Source: Pseudomonadota bacterium
GTDB taxonomy: Bacteria > Pseudomonadota > Gammaproteobacteria > Legionellales > Legionellaceae
Assembly: GCA_020051095.1 (NCBI GenBank)
Contig: JAGVJN010000014.1
Coordinates: 1 to 64,000 of the forward strand
Length of the DNA: 64,000 nucleotides
Direction: 5' to 3'
Numbering within the stretch: position 1 is the stretch's first letter; every line of letters starts with the position of its first letter. Positions 16,839 to 27,725 of this stretch are shown in pieces. The notes under the pieces were generated by a model, which was not told the origin of the DNA, searched no databases, and saw nothing but the letters and a program-made list of their open reading frames with translations. The translations under genes and the position numbers were made by a program.

Positions 16839-18245
16839 TCAATCCACTAACATATTTTTAAATTGCCAGGGATCGCTATTATCGATTTGCTCTGAAAACA
16901 AATGCTCGCGATTTCTTAAAGGTGTCCAATCGGTGTAATGCCCTTTTAATTCACCCAGATAGGGTATTGCGACCTTTAGCGCATAATCAAATTGTATATC
17001 TTCCGGTTCAACAATGCCTTGATTGGGATTTTCAATTGCCCACATAACACCTGCTAAAACACCTGCTACCACCTGTAAGCTCGTAGCATTATTGCCTGGG
17101 GCTAGTTCTCGTGCTTGCTGAACTGACAATTGTGATCCAAACCAGTACGCACCTTTTTTATTACCCATTAACAAAACACCAAGCTCATCCATCCCATCGA
17201 TAATTTCATCTAGCATAATTCGCTGTGTTTGATTAGAATGCCATTCATTTTCTGCCAACTCGTGGATAGATAAAATCGCATCGGGGCATGGAACATACGC
17301 ATAATGCACGGTGGGACGATAAAAGAGTCTTCCCCCTTCTTCCAAGGTTAAATAATCTGCAATCGAAATTGATTCTGCATGGGTAATTAAAAAACCGTGG
17401 CTTGCTCCATATGAAGGGGTCCAAGTTCGCACTTTTGTTGCTGCACCGGGTTGTTTTAGATAAATTGCGCATTGCGTACCAAAAGAAAATGGAAAGCCAT
17501 TGTCCGGTAAACTCTTTTCATGTGTTCCCCAACCAAGCTCTGCGGGTTGCGATCCTTCCGAGATAAAGCCTTCAACGGACCAGGTATTCACAAACTCGCC
17601 TGGCTTTTTAACGCGGGCAGAAGTTTGCATGTCCCTCTCAGCAATATGGATTGATTTTATGCCGAGCCAGTGAGCTAAATATCCCCAATCTTCGCGAGTT
17701 GAAGGCATGCTTCCTGAATAGTTGTTATCTTTGGCCATATTCAGTAACGCTTGTTTGACAAAATGAGAAACTAACCCTGGGTTTGCACCATGAGTAATAA
17801 CCGCCGTCGGTGCGATCTTTGTTGTTTTAATATTAAGCACGCCCTGCCTAAGCGCATAATTTGTTCGCATTTCAGGATGTTTCGAAGCGTCTTTATATTC
17901 ACCTTTCCAGGGCTCTGTGCAAGTATCAAGGTAAAGCGCCCCTTTTTTTTGACATAATTCAATCAAAGCGGCACTGGCTATATCAACAGACAAATTAATG
18001 AACAAATCACCTTGTTTTATAGACGGCTCAAGAATTGATAGATAATTTTCAGGTGTAATGTTCTCCACATTCAATAAAACTTGATATTCATTTGTCAAAG
18101 CGATTCCATCGTGACATTTATCAAATACGGTAATTTGTGATGGATTGATGTTGAGGTGTCTAAATAATAAAGGTAACAATGCCTTACCAATGCACCCAAA
18201 ACCAACAAGAATAATATTATGCCGAAATGAAATAGGTCCTATCAT
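16839..18245 (-). CDS. hss: Homospermidine synthase
   Basis: The enzyme makes sym-homospermidine from two putrescines (or putrescine and spermidine) with NAD. The 468-aa protein has an N-terminal Rossmann motif (VGFGCIGKALLPLL), the TCTEPW segment and the long catalytic region of the bacterial Hss family, which is related in fold to saccharopine dehydrogenase. It follows aguB-speA-aguA on the same strand, and these supply putrescine from arginine. A 135-bp gap with a hairpin separates it from aguA, so its expression may be partly independent. Confidence 0.93.
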   Translation of the reverse strand: MIGPISFRHNIILVGFGCIGKALLPLLFRHLNINPSQITVFDKCHDGIALTNEYQVLLNVENITPENYLSILEPSIKQGDLFINLSVDIASAALIELCQKKGALYLDTCTEPWKGEYKDASKHPEMRTNYALRQGVLNIKTTKIAPTAVITHGANPGLVSHFVKQALLNMAKDNNYSGSMPSTREDWGYLAHWLGIKSIHIAERDMQTSARVKKPGEFVNTWSVEGFISEGSQPAELGWGTHEKSLPDNGFPFSFGTQCAIYLKQPGAATKVRTWTPSYGASHGFLITHAESISIADYLTLEEGGRLFYRPTVHYAYVPCPDAILSIHELAENEWHSNQTQRIMLDEIIDGMDELGVLLMGNKKGAYWFGSQLSVQQARELAPGNNATSLQVVAGVLAGVMWAIENPNQGIVEPEDIQFDYALKVAIPYLGELKGHYTDWTPLRNREHLFSEQIDNSDPWQFKNMLVD

Positions 18246-18282
18246 TTTTTATCACTTTTAACTCAGATGAATATTTTAATTT

Positions 18283-18351
18283 GGGTAAGCCTATCAGAAT
18301 AATACCGCCTCATTCAAACCTGAGCCGTAGTAATTATAACTTGGCTTACCC
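18283..18351. repeat. Intergenic imperfect palindrome between aguA and hss
   Basis: Perfect 9-bp arms GGGTAAGCC (18283-18291) and GGCTTACCC (18343-18351) enclose an interior that is itself partly self-complementary. It lies inside the polyamine operon, between the aguA stop and the hss start. It could be a dispersed REP-like repeat or an mRNA hairpin limiting read-through into hss; the sequence does not decide between these. Confidence 0.55.
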
Positions 18352-18380
18352 CATGATAACTAATAAAAATTGTGTGAATT

Positions 18381-19403
18381 TTATAGCGCTTTTGGTTGTT
18401 GTTGCGTAATACAATGAATACCGCCACCTCCTGCAAAAACGTCTAAGGCGTCAATTTGAGTAATGCCCTCGTTTGGGAATAAGTGCTTAAATAGTGTATA
18501 CGCAGCATCGTCATATTTTTTATGGCCAAATGACGGCATCACAATGCCTTTATTTGCACGGTAAAAATTGATATAGGATAGCGTCAATCGTTCACCATTG
18601 ATTTGTGTTGCAGGTGGTAGCTCAATGGTAAACACTTCGAGCGCCCTCCCCTTAGCATCGGTTGAAGACTTTAATATCGCTAGGTTCTCTTGGAGTATAT
18701 TGTAATTTTCATCCTGCTTATCGGTCGTAATAAGGCATAATACCTTACCAGGTGCAATAAATGTGGCAATCTCATCAATATGCCCATCGGTCTCATCACC
18801 AATAAGTCCATTATTAAGCCAGATCACCTTGTCAATAGTTAGATAATCTTGCAGGTATTGTTCGATTTCATACTTTGATAAATGTGGGTTACGATTATCA
18901 TTTAACAGACACTCTTTCGTTGTTAAAACAGTCCCTTCGCCATCAACATGAAACGAACCGCCCTCCATCACCAATGGCGCTTTAAATCGAATAGCGTTAA
19001 CTTCTCTCAATATGTGAGAGGCGATTTGATTATCTAAGGCATAGTTATCGTAATTCCTCCCCCAAGCATTGTGAATCCAATCAACGCCTGCCAGTTGGCT
19101 TGAACCATTCAGTAAAAATGTTGGCCCCGTATCCCTTGTCCAGGAGTCGTTTATGGGTAAACTGATAATGCGTGCACTATGATTGCATAAGATTAAAGCA
19201 TTAGACTCATCTCCAGGGTTAACAAGTAGCGTCACTGGCTCATATTTTGAAATCGCTTTCACAACTTTAGCATAGGCAACTCGTGCTCTATCTAAGCCGA
19301 TTTGTTCCCAGGTTTGCTGGTGACATGGCCATGCCATCCAACAACCACTGTGAGGGTGCCATTCTGGCGGCATTTTAAACCCTTTTTGCTTAGGCGTTGT
19401 CAT
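18381..19403 (-). CDS. aguA: Agmatine deiminase
   Basis: The enzyme converts agmatine to N-carbamoylputrescine and ammonia. The 340-aa protein shows the guanidine-group-modifying fold motifs [21 protein letters not shown] and the C-terminal nucleophile segment [13 protein letters not shown], where the cysteine is catalytic. Length is typical (340-370 aa). The start at 19403 overlaps the speA stop by 4 bp and is preceded by AAGGAAAA. Second step of the arginine-to-putrescine route encoded here. Confidence 0.95.
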   Translation of the reverse strand: MTTPKQKGFKMPPEWHPHSGCWMAWPCHQQTWEQIGLDRARVAYAKVVKAISKYEPVTLLVNPGDESNALILCNHSARIISLPINDSWTRDTGPTFLLNGSSQLAGVDWIHNAWGRNYDNYALDNQIASHILREVNAIRFKAPLVMEGGSFHVDGEGTVLTTKECLLNDNRNPHLSKYEIEQYLQDYLTIDKVIWLNNGLIGDETDGHIDEIATFIAPGKVLCLITTDKQDENYNILQENLAILKSSTDAKGRALEVFTIELPPATQINGERLTLSYINFYRANKGIVMPSFGHKKYDDAAYTLFKHLFPNEGITQIDALDVFAGGGGIHCITQQQPKAL

Positions 19404-21298
19404 GATTTTCCTTTGCTTTTGTTAGCATCAAGATAAGTGAATTGTGAAAAAATACTACGAAGCTCATTCAAATAGTGTTGAATCGTTTCTTCGGATAATT
19501 CGGTGTTAATCAATTGCTTTTCATACGATTGAAGTAGTTTCTTTGTATCAAAATGAGCTAAATTTAGCACATTGGTGACCGTATCTCCGCTTACCAGATC
19601 ATTCATTTCAAACTCCCCATTGCCCAATAGTTTGACAGCAAGCGAGTTGATGTCGCCAAAGAGATTATGCAAATTTCCTAGAATTTCTTGATAAGCGCCA
19701 ACTAAGAAAAAGGCAAGGTGATAGGGGTTATTAGTGTCATAGTTTGGTAACATTAATGTCGAACTCAAATAGGACTTACCTGTATATTGTTTCAAGGTGC
19801 CATCTGAATCACAAGTCAAATCTTGAAGAATGCTGTGCATTGTAGGGGGCTCTGTCAGGTGAGAAATAGGAGCCACGGGGAATATTTGACCAATAGCCCA
19901 TGCGTCTGGCATCGATTGGAAAAATGAAATATTACAAAAAATCTTTGTTGCTAATCGCTCATTAATGCTTGTCAATAAATCATTGTCACTGGCATTGTTT
20001 TCATCCAAGCGACTTTGAAGCTCAAAACATATCGCGGTAAAAAATTGTTCTACCTTTGCTTTTTCCTTTAACTTGATTACGCCATGTTTGAACATTGAAT
20101 GTGCTTCATTAAGTGAATGAAAGGCATAATTAAATAATTCAGTGGGCGTGCACTCTGACATACTTTGATAGGTATCCCAGATATCACGAAGAACATGGGA
20201 GTCATCGGGCTCAATCAAAGGTAATTCACGGCTTTGTTTAACAATTTCAGCATCGGTTATATTCGTGGCGATCAAGGCGTGATGTGCTGTAAGCGCCCTG
20301 CCCGACTCAGAAATGATATTAGGTTCAGGGTGTTCACTATCTTCACATACATTGCGTAGTGCTAATAAAATATTAGTCGCATATTCTTCTAGGCTATAAT
20401 TCATTGAACAATCGGTGCTTGAATGCGTTCCTTCATAATCCACTGCAAGGCCACCGCCAACATCGATTGTTTTGATGGGGGCATGCAATGTTCTTAATTC
20501 AATATAATAACGTGCCACCTCTTGCATGCACTGCCGTATATCCAAAATGTTAGCAATCTGAGAACCAAGATGGCAATGCATAAACTCAAGACAGTCGAGA
20601 TAACCTTCTTGTTTTAATACTTGCACAATATCCAGAACTTGCTCCGCATTTAAACCAAATTTTGATTTTGCACCCCCCGTATTTTCCCATTTACCCGCTC
20701 CCTTGGTTACCAACCGGATACGGATTCCAATTTTAGGACGAACATCCATCTTAATAGATTCTTTAAGGATAATATCCAACTCAGATTGCTTTTCTATAAC
20801 AATATACACTTGATGGCCCATTTGTTGGGCAATTAAGGCCATTCTGATATAGCAAGCATCTTTGTAACCATTACAAATAATGGTTGAGGGGTTTTGACCT
20901 AACAAACCTATCACAGCCATGAGCTCTGGCTTGCTTCCTGCCTCAAGACCTACCTGATGCCCAGGTGCAGTGAGAAGCTCCTTCACAACAGAATTCTCTT
21001 GATTAACTTTAATTGGGTAAACTAATGTGTAAGTCCCACGATAATCAATTTCTTCGATTGCTGTTGCAAAAGCGGTATAAATTCTTTTAACACGATCATG
21101 CAAAATATCCGTGAATCGGATGAGCAAAGGCAATTGCAATCCAGCTCGACTTGCCGCATTGATAATTGTTTTGAGTTCAACACCTGAATCGTTCGTATTT
21201 TTAGTAACTTCAATGTTGCCATTATTATTAATGGTGAAATAACCCTCTCCCCAGTTATCAAGGTTATAATAATTATTAAGCGTGGAATCGTGCGGCAT
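19400..21298 (-). CDS. speA: Biosynthetic arginine decarboxylase
   Basis: This PLP enzyme decarboxylates arginine to agmatine. The 632-aa protein has the alanine-racemase-like barrel with the PLP lysine in YPIKVNQ, the glycine-rich phosphate-binding segment [13 protein letters not shown] and the [12 protein letters not shown] motif. Length matches the SpeA family (about 630-660 aa). It begins 20 bp after aguB and is coupled to aguA by ATGA. Confidence 0.97.
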   Translation of the reverse strand: MPHDSTLNNYYNLDNWGEGYFTINNNGNIEVTKNTNDSGVELKTIINAASRAGLQLPLLIRFTDILHDRVKRIYTAFATAIEEIDYRGTYTLVYPIKVNQENSVVKELLTAPGHQVGLEAGSKPELMAVIGLLGQNPSTIICNGYKDACYIRMALIAQQMGHQVYIVIEKQSELDIILKESIKMDVRPKIGIRIRLVTKGAGKWENTGGAKSKFGLNAEQVLDIVQVLKQEGYLDCLEFMHCHLGSQIANILDIRQCMQEVARYYIELRTLHAPIKTIDVGGGLAVDYEGTHSSTDCSMNYSLEEYATNILLALRNVCEDSEHPEPNIISESGRALTAHHALIATNITDAEIVKQSRELPLIEPDDSHVLRDIWDTYQSMSECTPTELFNYAFHSLNEAHSMFKHGVIKLKEKAKVEQFFTAICFELQSRLDENNASDNDLLTSINERLATKIFCNISFFQSMPDAWAIGQIFPVAPISHLTEPPTMHSILQDLTCDSDGTLKQYTGKSYLSSTLMLPNYDTNNPYHLAFFLVGAYQEILGNLHNLFGDINSLAVKLLGNGEFEMNDLVSGDTVTNVLNLAHFDTKKLLQSYEKQLINTELSEETIQHYLNELRSIFSQFTYLDANKSKGKS

Positions 21299-21318
21299 TA
21301 GAAGGATACTCCGGTAAA

Positions 21319-22167
21319 TTAAAGACTTGATTTAACAAGTTCATGGTAGGTGTGAGGTTCACGTTGTTGAGCAAAGGGAAATAATCGCCCCCAAAGCGCA
21401 CGCTCATTAAAATCCAATTCAGCAACTAGCACAGCAGATTCATTCCTTGGTGCTTGGGCTAAAATGTGACCTAAAGGCGAACTAATAAAGCTGCTGCCAT
21501 AAAATTCAAGACCCTCTTCACAACCAATTCGATTGACGGCAACCATAAAGGAATTAGCCATAATGCCTTGAGCCACAATGACTTTTTCCCACATGGGTTG
21601 GCTATCAAAATCAGGGGCGGTTGGTTCACCGCCGATTGCGGTTGGGTAAACTAATATTTCGGCCCCTTTTAGGCCATAAATTCTTGATAATTCTGGAAAC
21701 CATTGATCATAACAAGTCGGTAACCCGAGTTTATGTCCGGCTACCGTGTGAATCGGATAATTTGAGTCACCTGGTTTAAAATAAAAATCTTCATGGTATT
21801 TTTCCCCACTGGGTATATGCTGCTTACGCGTGACCCCTATTAATTTCCCTTCGTTATTAAATGCAACTGCAGTATTATAGCCCGCTTTTTCAAATAGAGA
21901 TGCAGTAACACAAATGTTAGCTTCTTTGGCAATACTGCTTACAAATCTAGCTGTTGGGCCATTTTGTACATCCTCCTGATAAGGCTTTGGATCGACATCC
22001 GAGCGGGTACAAAAATAAGGCGATAAAGTTAGCTCCTGCAGACATACTAACTGAGCGCCTTGCTTGGCAGCAGCAAAAACACCAGAAGCTAGACTATCTT
22101 GATGTTCATTTGCATTTTCTCGCCATTTTTCTTGCACTAAAGCTATTTTAAATTTTGAATGACTCAT
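21319..22167 (-). CDS. aguB: N-carbamoylputrescine amidase
   Basis: The enzyme hydrolyses N-carbamoylputrescine to putrescine, CO2 and ammonia. The 282-aa nitrilase-superfamily protein has the Glu-Lys-Cys triad in CLQELTLSPYF, KQHIPSGEKYHEDFYF and TCYDQWFPE. I start it at the ATG at 22167, which has GTGAGAG upstream; a GTG four codons earlier (22179) is possible. First gene of the polyamine operon; its promoter must be in the 230-bp gap (22168-22397), where I see no other gene. Confidence 0.95.
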   Translation of the reverse strand: MSHSKFKIALVQEKWRENANEHQDSLASGVFAAAKQGAQLVCLQELTLSPYFCTRSDVDPKPYQEDVQNGPTARFVSSIAKEANICVTASLFEKAGYNTAVAFNNEGKLIGVTRKQHIPSGEKYHEDFYFKPGDSNYPIHTVAGHKLGLPTCYDQWFPELSRIYGLKGAEILVYPTAIGGEPTAPDFDSQPMWEKVIVAQGIMANSFMVAVNRIGCEEGLEFYGSSFISSPLGHILAQAPRNESAVLVAELDFNERALWGRLFPFAQQREPHTYHELVKSSL

Positions 22168-22397
22168 TTTTACTCTCACTTGTATGTTGCATGGTGCCTT
22201 GGATTAAGAAAGTGCGTATTTTAGATTAAAAAAGAAGAGAGTTGAATAGGGATAGCACCAAGATATTGCAATTTGTGCATTGGCTCAAAGACCAATACAT
22301 CAAAATTATAACTGCAATTCAGCAACCTTTCATCCATCCAAATAATATCTGCTCCCCTATCTGGGTAGAAAGCAAAATGAAAAAGCGAATTAGAGGG

Positions 22398-23228
22398 CTA
22401 ATAAGCTACATGCGTTTGCTTTAATAATTTAGCTAAACGACAACCCGCTAGCGCAATTTGATACTGACTTATTTTTTGAGCGGCAGATTGGTACTGAGCA
22501 GGTATTTTTGAACTACCTTTAAGGGGTGCATAAACTTTTTCAATACCAATTTTTCGTGATTCATCAAGCCAATGACTCACATCAACTTGGCCAACTGGCA
22601 ATGATCGACAAGGATATTTCTTTTCTATATGGCGTGCTGTTTTTAAGATATCTTGGTATTTCACCGGTTTATTGGATATCAAATAACCAGCACCATTATC
22701 CCAAAATTCATGCAACGATCGCCCAACCGTATTCTTCGTTAACGAATAATAATTGCCGCCTGCATCCCCCTGAGGATAAGCCTTCGATACTTTCGCAATT
22801 GAATGCAAGGGTTGATGAATATCACCAATAACATGGAGAATGACTCTTAATGCCATGGCTTTGTTCAACGCAGTGGTGCGCGGACTTTCTAGTGATTGAA
22901 CAGCAGTGCTTATAGCCCATCTTGCATATTGGCCACATTGTTTTGGTAACGGTGTGCCATCTTCGGAAAAGTATTTATCTTCATAGTGATAAGTGGTATA
23001 CCATTGGATATCGTCAAACCGGATATCATCCATCCAAGTCGCTGAATTAACTAGTTTTCTCGGCGGGTAGATAGCATCCAAAACATGATTTAGATGGGAT
23101 AATTTTTTGACATATCCAACAGGAAGCTCGTCAATGGCGATTTGTGCAACGAGACGATGTCCCATACTGTTCCATGCATGCAATTGCGTTGAACAGATGA
23201 TTAATAAAAAGGCAATGCTCCTAAACAT
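22398..23228 (-). CDS. S1/P1-family nuclease (zinc-dependent, secreted)
   Basis: Enzymes of this family are trinuclear-zinc nucleases that cut single-stranded nucleic acids, and relatives act as phospholipases C. The 276-aa protein has a signal peptide cleaved before a mature N-terminal Trp (HAWNSMGHR), a metal ligand in this fold, followed by the HVIGDIHQPLH, GDAGGN and LHEFWD ligand blocks. It starts at the ATG at 23228; a TTG at 23240 is an in-frame alternative. It lies 18 bp after tolB, in the place usually taken by pal, probably co-transcribed with tolQRAB. Periplasmic or secreted nutrient scavenging is a likely role (inference). Confidence 0.92.
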   Translation of the reverse strand: MFRSIAFLLIICSTQLHAWNSMGHRLVAQIAIDELPVGYVKKLSHLNHVLDAIYPPRKLVNSATWMDDIRFDDIQWYTTYHYEDKYFSEDGTPLPKQCGQYARWAISTAVQSLESPRTTALNKAMALRVILHVIGDIHQPLHSIAKVSKAYPQGDAGGNYYSLTKNTVGRSLHEFWDNGAGYLISNKPVKYQDILKTARHIEKKYPCRSLPVGQVDVSHWLDESRKIGIEKVYAPLKGSSKIPAQYQSAAQKISQYQIALAGCRLAKLLKQTHVAY

Positions 23229-23246
23229 AGTGTGTCCCAAAGTAAA

Positions 23247-24506
23247 TTACGATAAATAGGGTGACCAGGCAGGTTCTTGCACATCCCCTTCACCAGAGGG
23301 CAACACTAATCGAATACGGCCATCGGTCGAAACCATTGCGAGCACACCGTGATTTCTTTGTTGCGTTGCGTAGAGAACCATACGGCCATTCGGTGCAATA
23401 GTCGGCGACTCATCACGTTCAGCGTTGGTGAGTGTGTGGTTGCCATTACCACCCAATCCCTGCAATGCAATATTATATTTATGTTGTTGTCGTCTTAGCA
23501 TGATGATATTTCTGTTATCCGGTGTGAAGGAAGCTCGCGCATTGTATTGGCCAGAAAATGTCACTCGACTGATTTGCTTTGTCGACAAATTTAGTTGATA
23601 AATTTGTGGGCTGCCTCCTCGATTTGAGGTAAAGATGATGGATTGTCCATCACGTGAGTAGCTTGGTTCCGTATCAATTGACACACCCGTAGTCAATTGC
23701 GTCATATCACCCGATCTTAAATCGATTTGATATAATTTTGGCGCTCCGGATTTTGACAATACGATAGCTAGACGATTACCATCGGGCGAGAACGCTGGTG
23801 CACCGTTAATACCAGGGAAATTTGTTATCAATTTTCGGCGGCCAGAGGCTAACTCAATCAGATATACTTGCATTTTTTTTTGCTCAAAACTAACATAAGC
23901 CAATTTTTTACCATCGGGAGACCAAGCAGGCGACATAATCGGCTCGGATGATTGCAAAAGCGTTTGCGCGTTTTCGCCATCCATGTCCGCGACTTCCAGC
24001 TTATATTTATTCCGGCTGGCATTACGATTGACGAGAACATAAGCAATTTTTGTCGAAAAGATTCCCTTTTCCCCAGTTAATTTCTGATACACTCTGTCAC
24101 TGATAAAATGCGCAAACGATCGCCCTTGACTGGGTTTTATGCGATATTGCTCTGCTAAGAGCATTTTGCCTTTTGTGACAGCATCAATTAATTCGAAACG
24201 TACCATTAATTGACCATCATCTTGCTTTTTAACTTCGCCAGTTAAAACCGTATCTGCCCCCAGTTGTCGCCAACTAGCGATGGACATCGATTGTCCTTTC
24301 GCAGGTGAAGCTGAAATCACTCGAAACAAGCCGGCATTGGCTAAATCCCGTTTGACAATATCACTCATCATCAATGCCGGGTCAAGGCCTGAAAAGGATT
24401 CTATCGCGATGGGCATCGCAGAACTCACGCCCTGCGTTAATTCGAGATTGAGCGCCCAAATCATGAAGGGAAAAAACGACAAACAAATCAATACAAAACG
24501 TCTCAT
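23247..24506 (-). CDS. tolB: Tol-Pal system beta-propeller protein TolB
   Basis: TolB is the periplasmic Tol-Pal component that binds Pal and receives signal from TolA during envelope constriction. The 419-aa protein has a signal peptide (to about Ala18), an N-terminal alpha/beta domain and a WD-like beta-propeller with repeated [14 protein letters not shown]-type blades (about 195-415). It begins 1 bp after the tolA stop. Pal does not follow. Confidence 0.96.
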   Translation of the reverse strand: MRRFVLICLSFFPFMIWALNLELTQGVSSAMPIAIESFSGLDPALMMSDIVKRDLANAGLFRVISASPAKGQSMSIASWRQLGADTVLTGEVKKQDDGQLMVRFELIDAVTKGKMLLAEQYRIKPSQGRSFAHFISDRVYQKLTGEKGIFSTKIAYVLVNRNASRNKYKLEVADMDGENAQTLLQSSEPIMSPAWSPDGKKLAYVSFEQKKMQVYLIELASGRRKLITNFPGINGAPAFSPDGNRLAIVLSKSGAPKLYQIDLRSGDMTQLTTGVSIDTEPSYSRDGQSIIFTSNRGGSPQIYQLNLSTKQISRVTFSGQYNARASFTPDNRNIIMLRRQQHKYNIALQGLGGNGNHTLTNAERDESPTIAPNGRMVLYATQQRNHGVLAMVSTDGRIRLVLPSGEGDVQEPAWSPYLS

Positions 24507-24507
24507 G

Positions 24508-25377
24508 TTAACCTCGTGCTTGTTCCGGTCTAACGGTTAATTGAATATCGCGAAACAGCTCAAATAACTCTCTTTCTTGTGGGACAGGCAAAGGAGATGC
24601 TTTATTGATGGCTGATTCTGCTGAGCGGTCTAAAATTGTGTCCCCGCTGCTTCGTGATAATTGCGCCAACACCACCGTTCCATCGGGCGCTAGTCGAATT
24701 CGAAACTCACAACTGAGCTGGGAATCAACATTCGCAGGTAAAATCCATTGTTGCGAAATAGCTTGAAGGATAAGCGCCTTATATTTTTGGAGCGCTTCAT
24801 TAACGCGTGCTTGTTTTGCAGCGGCAGCTTTTGCTGCTTGCAATGCCTCTTCGCGTCGACGTTCGGCCTGTTCGCGTTGACGTTCGGCCTCTTGAGCGGC
24901 TTTTTGTTTACGTTCCTCTTCAAGGCGTCGTTTCAATGCTTCTTCTTGTTGCTGCTTTTGAAGTTTTTCACGTTCCTTTTTCAGTGCAGCAAGTCGTTGT
25001 TGTTCTTTGCGCTGTTGTTCAGCTCGCTCTTTCGCTTCCCGCTTTAAGGTGGCAAGACGTTTTTCTTCCTCAATTCTGTGACGTTTCGCCTCTTCCGCAG
25101 CCCTTTTCTCTGCAGCTATTTTAGCAAGTCGTTGACGATTCGCCTGATCTTGTTCTTGTTTTAATTTATGAACGGCTTCTTCAATTTCCTTTGCATCAAT
25201 ACTAACTGCTTCAATCGCCTTTTGTTCCTGATGGTTGGGATCAGGATTGATCTGAGGCTTATCGATTACCATCGCATTGATAATCGGCTCTGATTTTGGC
25301 GTTGGCGCATAGGAAATAAATACAACCACAGCCAAATGCAGCATGAAAGAATAAAGGATTGCTTTTTTAAAAGACAT
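24508..25377 (-). CDS. tolA: Tol-Pal system protein TolA
   Basis: TolA spans the periplasm and links the TolQR motor to TolB/Pal. The 289-aa protein has one N-terminal membrane segment (about 6-24), a long Lys/Glu/Ala/Arg-rich coiled coil (about 60-200) and a C-terminal TolA domain (about 200-289) containing QQWILPAN and [14 protein letters not shown] start it at the ATG at 25377; a GTG at 25389 in the same frame, 2 bp after tolR, is the alternative. The coiled coil produces long spurious leucine-rich frames on the other strand. Confidence 0.93.
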   Translation of the reverse strand: MSFKKAILYSFMLHLAVVVFISYAPTPKSEPIINAMVIDKPQINPDPNHQEQKAIEAVSIDAKEIEEAVHKLKQEQDQANRQRLAKIAAEKRAAEEAKRHRIEEEKRLATLKREAKERAEQQRKEQQRLAALKKEREKLQKQQQEEALKRRLEEERKQKAAQEAERQREQAERRREEALQAAKAAAAKQARVNEALQKYKALILQAISQQWILPANVDSQLSCEFRIRLAPDGTVVLAQLSRSSGDTILDRSAESAINKASPLPVPQERELFELFRDIQLTVRPEQARG

Positions 25378-25391
25378 CGTATCTGACACAA

Positions 25392-25841
25392 TTAAGCTTC
25401 CCTATCGTCGGTCATTAAACCCACTTGTTCGGCACCTGCTTGCTTGAGTTGCGACATGGCTGTGATCACCCTTCCGTAGGGCACACCTTGGTCACCTTTT
25501 ACCAAAACTTTAGGCGCTTGTTTTTTTTCAGCTGCGATACGTAATTCTGCCGCAACTCTTACCATTAAATCTTTCGCTGAGATAGGTGACTCTGGATTAG
25601 TAGCCTTATTTAAAAAATATTGCCCTTCCTTGTCAACACTCACAATTATCGGCTCTACGCCATCGGTTTGTATTGCTTCACTAGTCGCTTTCGGTAATTC
25701 AACTTGTACCCCTTGACTTAATATTGGCGCAGTTATCATGAAAATAACCAATAACACCAACATCACATCAACGTAGGGGACTACATTAATTTCTGCGACC
25801 GGCGCTAGTCTAGATTGCTTTGTTTGTTTCATTGACATCAT
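25392..25841 (-). CDS. tolR: Tol-Pal system protein TolR
   Basis: TolR is the ExbD-like partner of TolQ, part of the proton-driven motor in the inner membrane. It contains the family core AEINVVPYVDVMLVLLVIFM, with the membrane aspartate that carries protons, and a periplasmic C-terminal domain. Three ATGs (25841, 25838, 25832) are close together and all overlap tolQ by about 20-30 bp; I give the longest of these (149 aa). The frame is open up to 25871 but that start would lie deeper inside tolQ. Confidence 0.92.
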   Translation of the reverse strand: MMSMKQTKQSRLAPVAEINVVPYVDVMLVLLVIFMITAPILSQGVQVELPKATSEAIQTDGVEPIIVSVDKEGQYFLNKATNPESPISAKDLMVRVAAELRIAAEKKQAPKVLVKGDQGVPYGRVITAMSQLKQAGAEQVGLMTDDREA

Positions 25842-26505
25842 CCCGGCTATCAGCCAACGTTTGTCTTTCAAAAATCAATAACAACTCTTCTTGGAATAAT
25901 TGGTGCTCAAACACAATTTGCTGGCTTTTTTGTTGTAAACGATTATAAGCAATAACTGCCGGTATTGCAGCAAATAAGCCAAGGGCAGTGGCAAATAGTG
26001 CTTCAGATAACCCAGGCGCTACCATGGCAATCGTTGCTTGACGAACTTGTCCTAGGGCATGGAAAGCATTCATAATGCCCCAAACTGTACCAAACAAACC
26101 GACAAATGGAGCAATTGCCCCTACCGAAGCTAATATCGTGTGATGGGCTGTTAATTCATTTTCCTCTTTGAGAGCTGATATTTGCATAACACGCTCAATA
26201 GGTTCTAAGGTTGTTTTGCCAGCACGATGATAACGCAAAAACTCTTTAAATCCACGTTTAAAGATACTGGCTAGACCAGAAGTATCTTCTTTATCGACAC
26301 TCGCATAGAGCCTTCCTAAATCCGTGGAAGTTTCAAAAGCCTTCATAAATTTTTTATCATCTTGTTGTTTTGCATAAATAAAAGCGGAACGATATAAAAT
26401 CAATGCCCAAGAAAACAATGAAGCAAGAATTAAACCAAGCATGACAGATTTAACTACGATATCTGCTTGTGCAAAATACGATAAGAAACTAATATTTCCT
26501 AACAC
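25810..26505 (-). CDS. tolQ: Tol-Pal system protein TolQ
   Basis: TolQ is the MotA/ExbB-like proton channel subunit. The 231-aa protein has three membrane segments (about 15-38, 135-157, 170-192) and the conserved GLFGTVWGIMNAF and EALFATALGLFAAIPA stretches. The start appears to be GTG at 26505, because an AGGAG lies about 6 bp upstream and no ATG is near. It lies 31 bp after ruvB, so tolQRAB may be transcribed from the ruvB promoter. ybgC is not present. Confidence 0.95.
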   Translation of the reverse strand: MLGNISFLSYFAQADIVVKSVMLGLILASLFSWALILYRSAFIYAKQQDDKKFMKAFETSTDLGRLYASVDKEDTSGLASIFKRGFKEFLRYHRAGKTTLEPIERVMQISALKEENELTAHHTILASVGAIAPFVGLFGTVWGIMNAFHALGQVRQATIAMVAPGLSEALFATALGLFAAIPAVIAYNRLQQKSQQIVFEHQLFQEELLLIFERQTLADSRDDVNETNKAI

Positions 26506-26536
26506 GTCTTACTCCTATCATTCGTTTGATTATAAA

Positions 26537-27556
26537 TTACTCTGTGTCAGCAGTTTCTGTCAATGGCGAGCCATAAAATTGATAAGCCAACTCGGTTGCA
26601 ACTCGCCCTCTCGGAGTGCGCATGAGAAAACCTTGTTGAATTAAATACGGTTCTATGACGTCCTCTATTGTCCCTTTTTCTTCACCTATTGAGGCGGATA
26701 TGCTATCGATACCAACCGGTCCGCCATCAAATCGCTCTATTACTGCCTTAATTAATTTTCGATCCATGATATCGAACCCGTGCTTATCAACATCCATCAT
26801 TGATAAAGCTTCTGCTGCAATCGTAGCGGTAATAATACCTTTCCCAATCACTTCAGCATAATCTCTAACACGTCTTAGTAATCGATTAGCAATTCTTGGT
26901 GTTCCACGTGAGCGTTTAGCTATCTCATAAGCCCCTTCCGCTTCTGTCTGAACCTTCAATAACTTAGCTGAACGTTTAACAATTTGCGTGAGGGCATTGA
27001 TGTCATAGTATTCTAACCTTTGAACAATTCCAAATCGATCTCGCAATGGAGACGTTAGCAAACCGGCACGGGTGGTTGCACCAATCAAGGTAAAAGGAGG
27101 CAAATCAAGTTTGATTGAACGTGCAGCAGGTCCTTCACCTATCATAATATCTAACTTATAATCTTCCATGGCGGGATATAAAATTTCTTCGATTACGGGA
27201 CTTAAACGATGTATTTCATCAATAAATAACACATCGTTTTTTTCTAAATTTGTCAGCATAGCGGCAATATCACCAGCCCGTTCTAAAACCGGCCCCGATG
27301 TTTGACGCAGATTCACATTCATTTCATTGGCTATGATATTGGCCAGGGTTGTCTTGCCTAACCCGGGAGGGCCAAATATTAGCACATGGTCAAGCGCGTC
27401 GGCTCGCTTGATAGCGGCATTGATAAAAATCTCCATTTGCGCACAAACAGCATCTTGGCCTATATAATCAGCTAGTTTCAATGGGCGTATAGCCCTATCG
27501 ATAACATCTTCTCGGGGTTCGGTAATGGCACTAATGACGCGATCACTTTCTAACAT
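26537..27556 (-). CDS. ruvB: Holliday junction branch migration ATPase RuvB
   Basis: RuvB is the hexameric AAA+ motor that, with RuvA, drives branch migration of Holliday junctions. The 339-aa protein has Walker [10 protein letters not shown], Walker B DEIHRL, the sensor segment GATTRAG, an arginine-finger region LRDRFG and a C-terminal winged helix (about 265-335, with TPRGRVAT). ruvA and ruvC, usual neighbours, are not in the window; tolQ follows directly. Confidence 0.98.
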   Translation of the reverse strand: MLESDRVISAITEPREDVIDRAIRPLKLADYIGQDAVCAQMEIFINAAIKRADALDHVLIFGPPGLGKTTLANIIANEMNVNLRQTSGPVLERAGDIAAMLTNLEKNDVLFIDEIHRLSPVIEEILYPAMEDYKLDIMIGEGPAARSIKLDLPPFTLIGATTRAGLLTSPLRDRFGIVQRLEYYDINALTQIVKRSAKLLKVQTEAEGAYEIAKRSRGTPRIANRLLRRVRDYAEVIGKGIITATIAAEALSMMDVDKHGFDIMDRKLIKAVIERFDGGPVGIDSISASIGEEKGTIEDVIEPYLIQQGFLMRTPRGRVATELAYQFYGSPLTETADTE

Positions 27557-27725
27557 GGCGATACTCTTATTTTTTTATCTTTTTTATACCAACCGACTTC
27601 TCATTCCTACCGCTTGTTATCGGAAGCTCTGTGTTTGCAAAAGAAAAGCTTTTAGCATTACCCTGAATAATTGTAGGATAACCTGTTACGCTTCATATTC
27701 TATCAATATCATCCGTGAGTTTCCA

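Noticed and set aside
22242-22424. 60-aa plus-strand ORF in the aguB-nuclease gap
   Set aside because: Overlaps the 3' end of the nuclease gene, has no ribosome binding site and no recognisable content.
24748-25124. Leucine/phenylalanine-rich ORFs on the plus strand
   Set aside because: They are antisense shadows of the Lys/Glu-rich coiled coil of tolA; no start signals or recognisable protein.
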